Notes: generated by a model not told the origin, from the sequence alone. A stretch of 64,000 nucleotides of DNA from Balanoglossus misakiensis (GCA_040954595.2 CM082585.2:1364001-1428000), one strand, 5' to 3'; positions 33,328 to 44,072 are shown, counted from the first letter of the stretch. Translations and numbers: made by a program.

Positions 33328-34436
33328 ATGAGAAAAAGCCATCCCTTGTGTACTTCGTGCTTATCACGGGCAAACAATTTGTTTAAAATCCCTGATTTTG
33401 AAATGGTGCAAACATTTCACCAACAAACTAACACACCATTTGCCCTTACTCAAGACAGCCTGATTTGTTTGAAATGTTATAAAACATTTGTTGCTTTAGC
33501 GGAAAAAGCCAGGTGTAGTATTCAACAAGGCTTAATTATGTCGAGTGATATAGCACTTGCTGAAGAAATTAAAAAATATGTCACAATGCTACAATAAAGG
33601 ATGCAGCTGTGACGACGACTTGGTGAATTTTGCATGCTGGAAAACTGTTGTCTTTTTAGGAGAAGTGCTCCTCAGAAAACATGCCATTCTATTGTTTGAT
33701 GTCAGGCAATATTTCAATGATTGTTTAGACAATGAATATCAGACTTTGCGACCCAATGTCAAGTTACAACGAGTGGAATTCCACAGAAAACCTAATAGCT
33801 GGCTTATTCGGGAATTGCTATGTGTGTATTTTCCAATTCACCTTTCTGTTGTATCAAAAGTGAGTAGAAAGTTCTCCACCTTTTTGTACCGAACAGGTTC
33901 AGATCTCACTATTGCCCTCCAAAATGCACTTGTCGAACATCCTCAGTATGTTGTGCAAGCTGAGAAACAGATAGAGAGGCTTGAAAAGCAAGTAAGAGAC
34001 TTGAGTAAAGTTGACGTTGACTTTTTCAAAATGCTTGATTTGGTGGCTGTGAAATTAAATGCCAGCATTTATCAGCAATCTCAAGAATTCAGTAATTACT
34101 GCAAAACAAACAATGTTGATCTGAGTACACTTGATGTTGAATATATTGTCAGTGAGGTTGACCCTATGTTATGGAACACTGTTGTATATTTAACGTTGAA
34201 CAACAGTGAACGCAATAAATTAAAAAGCTCCAACTTTGTATGGAATAAACACAACTATGGATTTTATGACCGGCACTCTATGGAGAGTAGAGCATGATTC
34301 CTCAGGCGTTTCTTTTGTGTGTATGCTATTGTTCATTTGTTCTGATCATTGTACTTACCCATTGCATACTTACCTGGCTGACATTGTTGAAGGTTATAGT
34401 AAGTCATCTACTCTAGTGAAAATTCTAAATTGATTT
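33328..34436 (+). pseudogene. Large transposon protein, N-terminal part (frameshifts, stops)
   Basis: ATG at 33,328 opens MRKSHPLCTSCLSRANNLFK, and ICLKCYKTF follows about 50 codons later, a probable two-CxxC zinc-binding unit. The frame breaks at the TAA at 33,595-33,597 and continues one frame over (KGCSCDDDLVNFACWK...) to 34,297, with helical, charged segments such as AEKQIERLEKQVRDLSKVDV. It shifts again near 34,270-34,300 to the third frame (LHTYLADIVEGYSKSSTLVK), which hits TGA where Arg (CGA) is likely. This region of the family precedes the VDNID/HGT signature. No known DNA-binding family is certain. Non-functional as it stands. Confidence 0.6.
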
Positions 34437-35327
34437 GGTATTATTTGTTCTGGAGATACATTGCATAGATACATGTTGGGAGTGATCAACAAAAGAACAT
34501 CAGCTGATTTCACAGAGGAAAATATTGCAAATAATGCATTTTGTTTAACTTCCATTGACAATATTGATAAATCAGCTAAATATGCAGCTGTTAGAGCTGA
34601 TCCAAAGGACAGAGGTTTCCACGGTACTTCTTATCGAATGGTCCAACCAAAATCAAAGTCAATTCTGAACAGTATTGATGATATTGTTTTTGGCAGTCAT
34701 GACAAACATTCAACTGTCAAAGATTTTCAGCTAATCAACATTTATGGTGATGGAAGGTGCTTTTTCAGGAGCATCTCTGTGAGAAATGATTTTGCATTAC
34801 GAAATTGTGATCGTCTACTTAATGGACTCCCTTCTGACCCAATTTTAGCTGACCGAGAGAAAATATTCACAGACAAGTTAAGAGCAGATACAGTAGACAT
34901 AATGCGTGCCAATCATATATACTTTGAAGGACATATATACACCAAGCAGAATGATATATTTGCAAGAGGTGATGGTGATGTGTTCTCCAAGACTGAGCCT
35001 GTCTGTCTCTTGTACACACCAGACAGGCCAGGTCAACCAGGCCATTATGATTTGCTTCTTAACAGGCAGTTAATTAAAAGAAAAGATAGTCTGGTGAGTG
35101 AAAATGCAAAGAATTCATTTGAACGGTGTCAGGAATTAAACAGTGGCTTTTGTTCACAAAATACAGTAGACTCTGAAATGAATAAAATTTTGGCCAATTT
35201 TCCTTGTGGAAATAATACTAAAATCATGGTTGACAGATCTATCTCAAAAAATACTGGTACAGGTTTGAGTGCACCTGTGAGTAAAGCCTGTACATTTACG
35301 GAGAAAAAATTCAATGATACTGTTCAT
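34437..35327 (+). pseudogene. Large transposon protein, VDNID/HGT segment plus OTU cysteine protease
   Basis: One open frame, numbered here from the codon at 34,461. It carries LTSIDNIDKSAKYAAV and FHGTSYRMVQP, a signature I recall from high-copy uncharacterised proteins of cnidarians, sea urchins and hemichordates. It is followed by an OTU-type protease: YGDGRCFFRSIS with the catalytic Cys at residue 100 and GHYDLLL with the catalytic His at 195. OTU enzymes cleave ubiquitin chains; several mobile elements carry them. The catalytic residues are kept although the gene is broken elsewhere. The segment ends where an L1-like element inserted (14-bp duplication at 35,314-35,327). Confidence 0.7.
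35314..35327. other. 14-bp target-site duplication of the L1-like element
   Basis: ATGATACTGTTCAT is found here and again at 37,043-37,056, flanking the poly-T (poly-A on the minus strand) end and the truncated 5' end. A length of 14 bp is typical for target-primed reverse transcription. Confidence 0.9.
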
Positions 35328-37042
35328 TTTTTTTTTTTTTTTTTTATTTCCATTCATTTAATCTTACATGTATCATAAAGATAAATCGTGTTTTGATGAA
35401 ATAAATAAATAAATAAATAAATAAAAAATAATACTATATAAAAAGAGATTCACCAGGTACATTTGTTTAACAAAATAATTACATCTCAGACGGAAGCAAG
35501 GATTTTCTTCCAATAATGGGTGAAATCTAGATTATTATTCCTTTTGAGTATTTGGTGCATAAATTGTAGATATCTGTAAAATATATCGAAATTGGTTTTT
35601 GCTCTAATGCTGTTAATATCATGTTGTAAATGGACCCATGAAGCGAATACACAATACTTTGCAATGGTAATGACAATGTTTACAAATCTATAAAGAGGAT
35701 GACTGTACATAGTTTTGTAACCAAGAATAATAGTTTCTAAGTCGACCTCATGACATATGCCAAGTTTGCTGAGCAAAGCAGATAAACGCTGCCAAAAATC
35801 CCCTAAACGTTGACATTTTAAAAATAGATGCTCATAAGAATCAGTTACATTTCAAAGACAACATAGATCATTTTTACTAATTTTCCATCTTAAAAGATTG
35901 ATGCCACATGGCAAAATGTTATGCATAATCTTAAAGTTAAATTCAGCAAGTTTCCTATCACAACACAATCCAGTCGTTTGGTTAACCCATATAGTTCTCC
36001 ACTGTAGTGGAGTAGTCATGGTCAAACGACGATTCCATGTATTTTCACAATATGGACGAATAAAACGATTTTGCACAAAAATACTGTAAAAAATTTTGAA
36101 GTAAGGCGAGACAGATCATTAGGTAAAACAAAAACTTTTCCATTGACATGAAGAAAATTCTTTCTCTACGCATCTGATGCAACTGAGTACCTTTCAACAC
36201 AGACTTCCATTCTCTGGGAATAAGATTCCGCAACTTCATCCATTCAACTATCCAATTTGACTTATTCTCGAGTTTTTGTAACAACAGTGTAGGTGGAAGA
36301 AAATCGCCGTTGGTATCGACAATGTCCTGGACATAGATAATATTTGAGTGAATCCAACCAGGGAAAAAAAGAGTCTTACCATTATCTGAAATGTTGACAT
36401 TACCCCAGATAATTTGATTACGCACATCTAAATTACTGAGTTTGGAGAAAGTGACGCAACCACCTTTTGCACTATGCCAAGCTGAAATTACTTGTTTATA
36501 GAAAAAGGGAATTCTCTCGAGAAATGGGAAACAGGAAATGTTGCTAAAATTGAAATGAAAAATAAGAAAATCTGGACCATAGTGCCCGAGCCAATGCAGT
36601 GGCAAGGCCTTCCATTTGGCAGAGGAATTGTCACATAATCTACGAACCCATGATGAACAAAAGGCGTCATGGATGGCAAAAATGTCAGGCATGTTTAGTC
36701 CCCCGCAATCATAAGGGGCAATGAGTGTGAGCCTTTTGATTTTGTCTGGCTTGTCATTCCACAGAAATTTGAAAATAAGACGGTTGATATTCGTGAGCCA
36801 CGTTTCAAAAGCACCAAGATTAAGCATAAGGTAGTAAATTGTGGGCAGTGCCAAAGACTTTAAAACCGTAATTTTGCCATAAAGGCTCAGCTTACGTCGT
36901 GACCAGATGTTGAGCACGCTTTTAAGCCTTTCAATTTTCTTTTCCCATTTCAAAAGTAGACATTTCAGTCGATCGTATCCAAAGAAAACCCCAAGGGATT
37001 TTATAGGCTGTTGCTCCCACATAAAACCCCCAGGTTTATCAT
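35328..37042 (-). mobile_element. 5'-truncated L1/Tx1-like non-LTR retrotransposon
   Basis: Minus-strand insertion of 1,715 bp between 14-bp duplications. An 18-base T run at 35,328-35,345 is the poly-A tail, preceded (minus strand) by an (ATTT)n-containing 3' UTR. Coding begins at the truncation point near 37,030 and is the C-terminal part of an ORF2-type protein: PIKSLGVFFGYD, then KIERLKSVLNIWSRRKLSLY and GKITVLKSL, typical of the region after the reverse transcriptase in L1/Tx1 elements. Further on, HLFLKCQRLGDFW and NIVITIAKYCVF complete the usual C terminus. Confidence 0.9.
35486..37022 (-). pseudogene. L1-like ORF2 C-terminal remnant
   Basis: Three consecutive minus-strand open segments (37,022-36,045; 36,076-35,852; 35,851-35,486) make up the last ~500 codons of an L1/Tx1-like ORF2 protein. 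A frameshift near 36,070 and a TGA at 35,852-35,854 break it, so the copy has also decayed since insertion. The catalytic reverse transcriptase and endonuclease are absent because of the 5' truncation. Confidence 0.8.
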
Positions 37043-37056
37043 ATGATACTGTTCAT

Positions 37057-37565
37057 GATGATGTAGTATTTAATTAAACCACCTCTACTGAGACAACATC
37101 AACCACAGTCATCAATTTCGCTGTCAGATTTTGACATTAAACAAGAAGAAGCCATTGCTTGGTCAGAACTGTTTTCTGACGCATTCATTTTTGCTCTACA
37201 AAAAATACAATGCACAGAGCTGATATAGAAACAGTATTTGGGGATTTTAAATCAACATTAGCAACAACTGCTAACAGTAATGACAGTGAATGCTCAAATG
37301 TCATTTATTTGGGCATATCAAGTGAACACGCAGACTCTATTGAAACTGTCCATAACATTATCAATAAGCTGTATATGTTACATTCAGAGTTGGTGTAAGA
37401 ATAAAATACCTGGTTGTGGTTGGTGATGGGAAAACTTTCCATCACCTGATAAAGTTAAAAGACATGTATGGTGCAGATTTAGACTGGTTGCAGCCTTTTA
37501 TCGGAGACTGGCATACTCTAAAAAATTACCAACCAGTCATCATGAAAATATTCTGGGATGCTGAC
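37057..37565 (+). pseudogene. Large transposon protein, GDWHTLKNYQP segment
   Basis: The frame resumes after the L1-like insertion. Recognisable pieces are FDIKQEEAIAWSELF, NVIYLGISSEHADSIETVHN and, after a frameshift near 37,395, VVVGDGKTFHHLIKLKDMYG and GDWHTLKNYQPVIMKIFWDA. The last is the best conserved motif of this high-copy family, with an acidic-His arrangement that could be part of a catalytic core. The segment ends at TTAA (37,566-37,569), where a MITE is inserted inside the codons for DADL. Confidence 0.65.
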
Positions 37566-37569
37566 TTAA

Positions 37570-38365
37570 GATGGGTCCCTGGGATCTTTTTGCTCGTTGC
37601 TATGGGCCTTTATAGGACATTACACCCCGATTTGGACTAAGCCGTTTTCAGAGTCTAACAAGGGGCTGGTAACTAGTTGAAAATCTGCACGATTGTGTGC
37701 ACACCCCATGTCCGAGTATGTTTACGGCAGCTACCGCCCGGCCATAGGCCGCCACGCTAATACGGCAAAGCAGCGGTCAGCGATAGCGTGCGCGTCCTGT
37801 AACCACAGTAACTGGATCGAACGCTAAAAATCCAATGTTTTGTACACAGAGATTTTGTACCGTTCACGAAAATCCCTAAGGCTTTTTTCATAGGCCACGT
37901 ACGCCAGTCAAATTTGACCTGCTTGTTGAGAACGTACTTCCGCACAGTGTGACGGATCGTTTTTTTCTGTTTTCGTCGTGCTAAGAAGCGATACCGGTGG
38001 AAGAGTGCGTCCAAAAACACCCAAAATCGATGACTTTTTCAGATGTGGTACGGGTATGCTGAAATCGTAGGATACAACGATAATATTCGAAAACAAAATC
38101 TGTCACGATCTTCCCTGGTTCAAGCAACTAATGAATACGTATCAAGTTCGTTTTTGAGGTCACGGAATAAAAAGCCTTAGGCTTTTGAAATTTGACCTAG
38201 CTAATTTGCATATCAATGGCGTCAGGGGGCGCGCGCTCACAATCGTGCAGATTTTCAACTAGTTACCAGCCCCTTGTTAGACTCTGAAAACGGCTTAGTC
38301 CAAATCGGGGTGTAATGTCCTATAAAGGCCCATAGCAACGAGCAAAAAGATCCTAGGGACCCATC
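37570..38365. mobile_element. MITE, 796 bp, with ~130-bp TIRs and TTAA duplication
   Basis: TTAA at 37,566-37,569 and 38,366-38,369. The ends GATGGGTCCC... form inverted arms of about 130 bp with only one mismatch seen (CCCTGGGAT versus CCCTAGGAT). The ~530-bp centre is CpG-rich and non-coding. Removing the element and one TTAA restores the host frame as Asp-Leu-Lys-His-Leu-Ala-Gly, which matches the family, so the boundaries are exact. TTAA suggests piggyBac or Kolobok mobilisation. The near-identical arms suggest a young insertion or strong gene conversion. Confidence 0.9.
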
Positions 38366-38703
38366 TTAAAACATCTGGCAGGGTTCAATCATAAAGGGGG
38401 AACTTCGGAAACCCTAGTTCAGTGTACAAATTTCAAGCTAACTCATCGCTTCCCAACACAAATTTGGGAACGTATGTTTAGATGTCTTGTCAATTCCTTT
38501 TTGAATCAGAGGGGTGAAACCCATAATACCCAGCACTGTCCCTTAGATACAGAAACAGTCCAAAAATGTTTACTAGAAGCTGTCACAAAATGTTTGGAAT
38601 GTACTGAAGATAAAGCTGATCATATTGACAAAATTAATGGTGACCTTAAGGCTCAACTTACTGGCTTGCAAGAGGAATTTCAGATTTTTTGTGACAGAAC
38701 ATA
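38366..38703 (+). pseudogene. Large transposon protein, segment after the TTAA MITE
   Basis: The frame continues HLAGFNHKG, LVQCTNFKLTHRFPTQIWE, then MFRCLVNSFLNQRGETHN and a helical C-terminal part (LLEAVTKCLECTEDKADHID) to a stop at 38,702-38,704. It lies directly downstream of the GDWHTLKNYQP motif once the MITE is removed. It is probably a helical linker; the next conserved block starts at 39,268 after ~560 bp of non-coding DNA that may be an intron. Confidence 0.55.
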
Positions 38704-38704
38704 G

Positions 38705-39267
38705 TACGATATTTTACCCACAAGTCTCCGTTATTTGTATCATCGAAGGTTGCCCATTTAATAACTTTTTCTGTTTTAGATACTAACAATGATATGAAGT
38801 ACATATAAATCTATTTATTTTTATCTAGGAAAAGTACGTTGAGGAATTAGAATGTAAATTTCAAAATCAAAATTTAAAAGCCATAGAAATCAAAGTATCA
38901 ATGTACTGCAAATGTCACACTTTAGGGGAAACAAGCAATGACTAACTGAGGTGGCCAGTCTCTGTTGAAAGTTAACATGTAAATTTCCATTGTTCTGTCA
39001 ATAGAAAAAATCAATATCTTTTTGTTTGATTAAACAGGTTTTACAAGTGACCCTGTTTTACTCCAAACTTTTTTGTATGGCTGGCTATGCAATTGCTTGA
39101 TTATTTTATAAAATTCGTATCTCCTCTCTCAATAATGCATAATTTTCTAAATCATTTGAAATGGTAATTGACAATAAGATTCACCTTAAAAGTAAGATCT
39201 CAAAATTTATATTAGTGGTGTACAATTCTCTCTACACATGTTAACTTTGCCTGGTTTGACTGAGTAA
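38705..39267 (+). other. Non-coding gap in the large transposon, possibly an intron
   Basis: AT-rich, with no open frame of note. TTTATTTTTATCTAG at 38,815-38,829 and TTGTACAAATCAG at 39,273-39,285 could be splice acceptors. I see no convincing donor that would define a complete intron. Confidence 0.35.
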
Positions 39268-39981
39268 ATGATTGTACAAATCAGAATGAATCATGGGATA
39301 TTTCACGTACTGTGCAGAAGGGCAAATACAGACAAAACTTTCAAATTTTGGGTTAGATTTATAGAGGACGATTTGTTTGCATACATGTCTTTGTACATTG
39401 CAATAAGGTCAGGAAATTGGAACCTTCGAATATTGGCTTTGAAACAAATGAACCCACTGTTCCATGCATATGACCGATCCCTGTACTTGAGGTTAATTCC
39501 CAGACATCTCGCTGACCTTCTGAAGATGCCAAACTCTCTGTTGTTACATTTCAAAGCAGGTGGTTTTGTTTGCAATTTGTCAGGCTCAACTTGGGTTAAT
39601 GTAGCACTAGATGAAGCCCATGAAATGTGTGTCAATAAAGATGTTAAAGCTGCATTGCATACTTCTACAGGTGGGTTAATGGAGAGAATAGCAATTTATT
39701 TACCCTATAGAGCTATGGCTGCCAAGAATCTAAAAGATCAGTTATTTCCTTTCCAAAATGAAACCCATAATTCAGTTAGCGTACATAAAATAAATGAGTC
39801 AAACTGCAGGTTGTATATCAATTGTCTTGAAGGTGCTGATGTATTTTCACCACTTAATACCGCCAGGGAGCTAACTAATATATTTTCAGATGACACAGCG
39901 AAAAATAGCGTCAAGGACACTGTGGTCCCATTTGAGGATTATGTAGAAACAGTGACACACCAGAATAAAAATTACAGGTGA
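39268..39981 (+). pseudogene. Large transposon protein, central block
   Basis: An open frame of about 230 codons. Conserved-looking pieces: FKFWVRFIEDDLFAYMSLY, IAIRSGNWNLRILALKQMNP, LIPRHLADLLKMP and VALDEAHEMCVNKDVKAAL. The VALDEAHEM motif is acidic and strongly reminiscent of other members of this high-copy family. It ends ...SVKDTVVPFEDYVETV. No classical DDE triad can be assigned by eye. The frame is intact here and the real start is probably an acceptor near 39,285 rather than the first ATG. Confidence 0.6.
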
Positions 39982-39984
39982 CAT

Positions 39985-40985
39985 TGCAAGCAGATATGAT
40001 CTTACGATATAGAAATATGGAATGTAAAAACATTAACAAGGAACATGCCCAAAAATTGACCAAAAATTGTCTGTACAAACACATATGAGAAGCAACTTCT
40101 TTCAGTCAGCCCTGGAACAGACAGACAGACAGACACACACACACACACACACACACACTGACCTGCCACTGGTAATTAAAAATTTAATAGCCCATGGTCT
40201 CTCTGACAGCTGGCTTATTGAAGTTATGTAAACATGTCTAAGTTGGGGGTAACGACTCCTTGTAAACAGTAACTTTCAAAACAACTGGATAATTGGTTAA
40301 GGAGAAGATTTGCTAACCAAAAACAAAGAAACTTTCATAAAAACTCGCTAAATATTGAATATTTCTGATATCAGAATTGAATAAAAGTTGCACATATACA
40401 TGTATGTGTTATGAAATTATATCCCAAATTTCAAAGCAATCAGAGAAAAAACAAATTTCAAAGCAATCAACAAGCAGTTTCACAAAAGATATTTGTTCAA
40501 AAGTGGCAAAAACACAAAATTGTACAATACCTTACCTCAATCACTACAAGGAACATGCTGCCAAAGTTCTATGCAATATGACAAACAGTTTCAGGAAAAC
40601 AATTTTTGACAAAAATTGCAAAAGTTTCCCCGATAACACATTTATGAAAATATCACATTTTTTACAACATATTACTTGACTTACACCTACGAACATGCCT
40701 ACCAAATTGCAAAGCAATCTGGCATGCGGTTTTAAAGAAAAATAAATTGACCAAAAATGGCAAATATTGCTCAAAATTATAAATATGCAAATTTTGCAAC
40801 AATTTGAACAAAACTATGGTTACTCAGACAACCATTAGGAAGCTTCATGCTAAATTTCAAAGAAGTAAGCCCATCACTTTCAGAAATGAAGACTTTTTAC
40901 TAATAACATGGAAAAATACAAAAAAATGCATAAAAAATAGGTAATCAATAATATTAGCTCAAAACATACATCAATTGTAAGCCAA
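39985..40985. repeat. Repeat-derived insertion with (CAGA)n/(CA)n and GCAATC-type monomers
   Basis: (GACA)n and (CA)n at 40,115-40,159 are followed by degenerate direct repeats with the words AACATGC, CAAAGCAATC and TTGACCAAAAATGGCAAA. These are the reverse complement of the repeats at 54.2-55.6 and 57.9-58.3 kb. They separate two coding blocks of the large transposon. Non-coding. Confidence 0.6.
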
Positions 40986-40999
40986 ACAAGAGAAAACTA

Positions 41000-41913
41000 G
41001 TGAACTTCTTGTCAGCCACATCTTTAAAAATAATTGTGCCGGCTCTGCAAGGTGATCAGGTCCTCATTACAGCAGGTGGCTTTGATGGAGAAAATAGGGA
41101 CAAGAATCTTTTCGTTGGTAGTAATGGAATTGTGTCTGAGTGGGAAGCCAAAAGTTGTCATGAAGAAGCTGACAGTAGATGCATCCTTCATGCAGTTCAG
41201 TCCTCTTACAAGAAAGGTGTTATTTACTCCCCTGATACCGATACTTATCATGTTCTCCTCCCAGTACTATATCAACATGTTCAAAAGGAGATATTTGTAC
41301 AACTTGATAATGATTTATCAAATCTCACTTATTTAGACATGAATCAATTCAAATCAGATTTAAATTTAGACCCTGATTTGCAACATATTCCCCTCCAATA
41401 TTTAGGCAAAATATTTCAAACACTGTTCATATGCACAGGTTGTGACTATACTTTGCAGGCATCGGAAGGAAATCTTTCTACAAGACATTTTTTCAATACT
41501 CTGAATTTATAACTAGTGGCACCCTTATACCTGGAACACTGATAGACACAACAGTAGACAGTGTAGGGAATGGAATTTTCGCTTTCATACGTTTAAAAGG
41601 TAGTGTTTATGTTAAGAAACATTTCCAAGCATTTGATGCATCTCATCCTTTTGAACTTTATCGACAAGTAGCCAGTGTCACTAACAGTCTTAAAGATAAC
41701 CACATCAAATGGCTTACATATATACGAGAAACAATTTGCCCACGTATCCAGTATGAGGAAGAATGTATCCCTTCCTTTGAAGCCCTACAACTGCACTGGA
41801 AAAGATCATGCTGGGTCTCTCAGTTATGGTCCCAGGCCGATCAGTGCCATGTTACGTTTCCCTTATTCAATAATTATGGATACAGACTAAGCAACGGCGA
41901 ACTTGATATTATT
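41000..41913 (+). pseudogene. Large transposon protein, PIN/XPG-like nuclease region (frameshift)
   Basis: The first 170 codons contain CHEEADSRCILHA (acidic residues at 55-56 and 58 of this segment) and YSPDTDTYHVL (D79, D81), the spacing of acidic residues expected in PIN/XPG-type nuclease cores that cut DNA in a metal-dependent way. A frameshift in or near the T run at 41,487-41,492 moves the frame, which then runs LIPGTLIDTTVDSVGNGIF, FDASHPFELYRQVASVTN and SFEALQLHWKRSCWVSQLW up to 41,913. The nuclease assignment is by motif only; non-functional because of the shift. Confidence 0.6.
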
Positions 41914-42396
41914 TAGGACAGTGATGCCAATTTAGAAAAAGTGAAAAATAATTTGGAGTTGCTAACAAAAGGGTGTGGCTGCAAAAAGATGCCAACTTGT
42001 AATAGCAGATGTTGTAAATGTTATAAGACCCACAATGGTTGTGGCCCTGCGTGTCGATGTAATGACTGCAGTAATCCACATAATGGGAATCCTGGATTCT
42101 GTACCACATCGAAAAAGTATGGGGTATGCCCAAAATATACAGATAAGTCACCACTATTAGAATCACCATCACCAATCACTGATACTGAACATCATAATAT
42201 GGAAAATAGCATTGATGCAATTTTACAGGAGTCACATGAATTTGACATTTTAAGAGAAGAAGAGGGAAATATTTACGAGACTGATTCTGACTTTGACGAA
42301 CTGACTGATGAATATAACTGGACGGAAGAAAAACAAACTGATTATTCAAAGAATGGTGATTGTGATTCCAATGATGGTGACTGTGATGACATTTAA
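41914..42396 (+). pseudogene. Large transposon protein, CXC (Tesmin/TSO1-like) C terminus
   Basis: TAG at 41,914-41,916 sits in frame with both sides (ELDII-stop-DSDAN), where Trp (TGG) is the family residue as I recall it. Downstream, LTKGCGCKKMPTCNSRCCKC and a second cysteine group (CGPACRCNDC) make a CXC domain, a zinc-binding DNA-contacting motif of about 40 residues. An acidic tail (DSDFDELTDEYNW...) ends at 42,394-42,396. This is the C terminus of the transposon protein. Confidence 0.7.
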
Positions 42397-42535
42397 TGAA
42401 TCATCAAAGAAATTGATTTGGTCTTTTGGGGGTTGCAGCCCTGTTGTGGTTTCAGTCATACCTTTTCAATCGCACCCAGTGTGTATGTGTTAATTTCAGA
42501 CATGGTTACTATAACCGTGTTCCAAACAATCACCA
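42397..42535. other. Short non-coding link
   Basis: 3' flank of the transposon gene before the CR1/L2-like fragment. No feature recognised. Confidence 0.4.
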
Positions 42536-43456
42536 TTTTATCCGCTTGACACTGCGGTAACACAACGATCACTTCTTTGTCCTCTACTTTTTAATATGTA
42601 CACTTCTCCATTAGGGAAATTAGTTTCTAGTCATGGATGCCTGTATATAGCTTTTATGCAGATGGCTCTTCATTGTCTTTTACCAACGAGAATGCTCCCA
42701 GAATGCTTTATGCGGTACTGGATGTCTGAAAATGTCTTGTGTTTAAATAACGATAAGACTGAATTTGTTATTTTTTCTGCTACTTCGGGTAATCTATCTG
42801 CCAGAGGGATTACAGAAATTCATGTGATGCTCTGAAACCTGTTCATTGTCTGACAATGATTGCACAGATCTGCCATTCAGTCGCTTTTCATTTGCAGCAT
42901 ATTGCACTTGTCTGTAAATATTTATCTCAAGCCGCCACAGAGCAATAAAGTTCCTGCTTTTGTTGCATTTCGAATAGATTTGTGTAATTCACTTTTATTT
43001 GGGCTCCCTAAGTACGAGATCAGTCGTATTCAAGTTCAAAATATTGCTGCTAGTTCCAAAATCACCTTTTACATCAATGCAATTTCAGTTGCATTGGTTA
43101 CCTGTGTCTGATCGTATTGTTTTCAAGATGTTATTTCTTATTTTTGAATTCATTCATAGACTTGGACCATCATATCTGTCTGATATGATCAAATTATATG
43201 TTCCAAATCGAAACTTGAAGTCAGCTGATCAGCTCAAACTCTGTCATGTTCAGCCCAATGCAATGATGACAACAAAAGTCAAAACAAAATTGCTTGCCTT
43301 CAGACACAAATATTTATTGCACATATCATCAGCGAATAAAGGGAAATGGTTTCGAAGTTACAGTTGGCATTTTGCATATTCGAAACATCTACTTATATCC
43401 CAGGCCATGATACGGAGAAAAAAAAATACACCAGCTGTGCTCCTCACACGTACGTA
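42536..43456 (+). mobile_element. Degenerate CR1/L2-like non-LTR retrotransposon fragment
   Basis: The plus strand translates in shifting frames to SLLCPLLFNMYTSPLGKL (the PQGSVLGPLLF motif of reverse transcriptase), a lost YADD motif (FMQMALHC), WMSENVLCLNNDKTEFVIF, and later QLHWLPVSDRIVFKMLFLIF and LGPSYLSDMIKLYVPNRNLK, all typical of CR1/L2-like elements. Several stops and shifts show age. It is nested between the CXC exon and the right TIR of the large transposon. No poly-A or 3' repeat tail was found. Confidence 0.75.
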
Positions 43457-44040
43457 GTCATGTATGGTAAACCTGGCATTCTGTCCATATGGGACCTACA
43501 TTTGTAGGCGATTGATCGATGTTGTGTCGAAATCAGGCCAGTAATTAAGTTAAAACTTGGCTAATATGTTACCTTAGGGTGTTATCCATTATCCAGTAAC
43601 TGTTTTACTTAAGAATTGCCTTTCAAAGACTGTTTCCCCATGGTAAACTTATCGTTTCACGATCAATGCAACACTTCCTGTTACGCAAGCATTTCAAATT
43701 AATTTCTTTTCACGGATGTTGGGACCGATATTAGACCTCTCTATCAGGAAAGTTTGGTTACTTTCTGAGGTCGTTTTCAAATGATTTTTGACACGTTTGT
43801 GGACGTCTCTTTCGGGGTCACCAACATACCACCGAAAACACGTTAAAAACTTTTACTATTACCACAGATTTTCATAAAATTTACGTATGCAGTGAAAAAT
43901 GGGAATCACTTTCGTAATTTATCCAGCTAACATGGTATTTTATTGCACAACAGAGCGTAAAAATCAAGTTGAAAATCACCTTGAAAACTGGCCTATTGCC
44001 GTCTGTTTGAAAGTTAACGGTCGCTCGCTTGATGAACTTT
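43457..44040. other. 3' flank of the large transposon, no gene
   Basis: Non-coding DNA between the CR1/L2-like fragment and the right TIR. No repeats or frames of note. Confidence 0.4.
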
Positions 44041-44072
44041 CATATGCAAATGAGCACCGTGCGATCTGACTG
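44041..44072 (-). repeat. Right 32-bp TIR of the large transposon
   Basis: Reverse complement begins CAGTCAGATCGCACGGT and matches the left TIR at 29 of 32 positions. It is followed by the TGTA duplication at 44,073-44,076. Confidence 0.85.

Larger units (their letters stand above)
33097..44072 (+). mobile_element. Large decayed TIR DNA transposon (Academ-like) with nested insertions, ~11 kb
   Basis: The first 32 bases (CAGTCAGATCGCACGGT...) and the last 32 are inverted repeats with 29 matches, flanked by TGTA. Between them lie plus-strand coding remnants of one large protein, in order: N-terminal zinc-binding segment, transposase-like region, OTU protease, a conserved DWHTLKNYQP core, a PIN/XPG-like nuclease and a CXC domain. 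Nested inside are an L1-like element (35,328-37,042), a TTAA MITE (37,570-38,365), a CR1/L2-like fragment (~42,540-43,450) and microsatellite or repeat DNA at 40.0-40.9 kb. Without the first two the element is about 8.45 kb. An XPG-type nuclease with Cys-rich domains and a short duplication fits the Academ superfamily, from memory. It inserted into an intron of the EGF/Gln gene. Confidence 0.8.

Noticed and set aside
37757-38096. Minus-strand frames in the middle of the TTAA MITE
   Set aside because: No domain, and the centre of the element shows no splice or start context.
41941-42160. CRISPR-like or EGF-like reading of the cysteine-rich segment
   Set aside because: Cysteine spacing (GCGC, CCKC, CRCNDC) is that of a CXC domain, and the context is a transposon protein, not an extracellular module.
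33328-42396. Treating the OTU/CXC segments as separate host genes
   Set aside because: They lie in one order and orientation between TIRs with a TGTA duplication and match pieces of one large protein; frameshifts and stops separate them.
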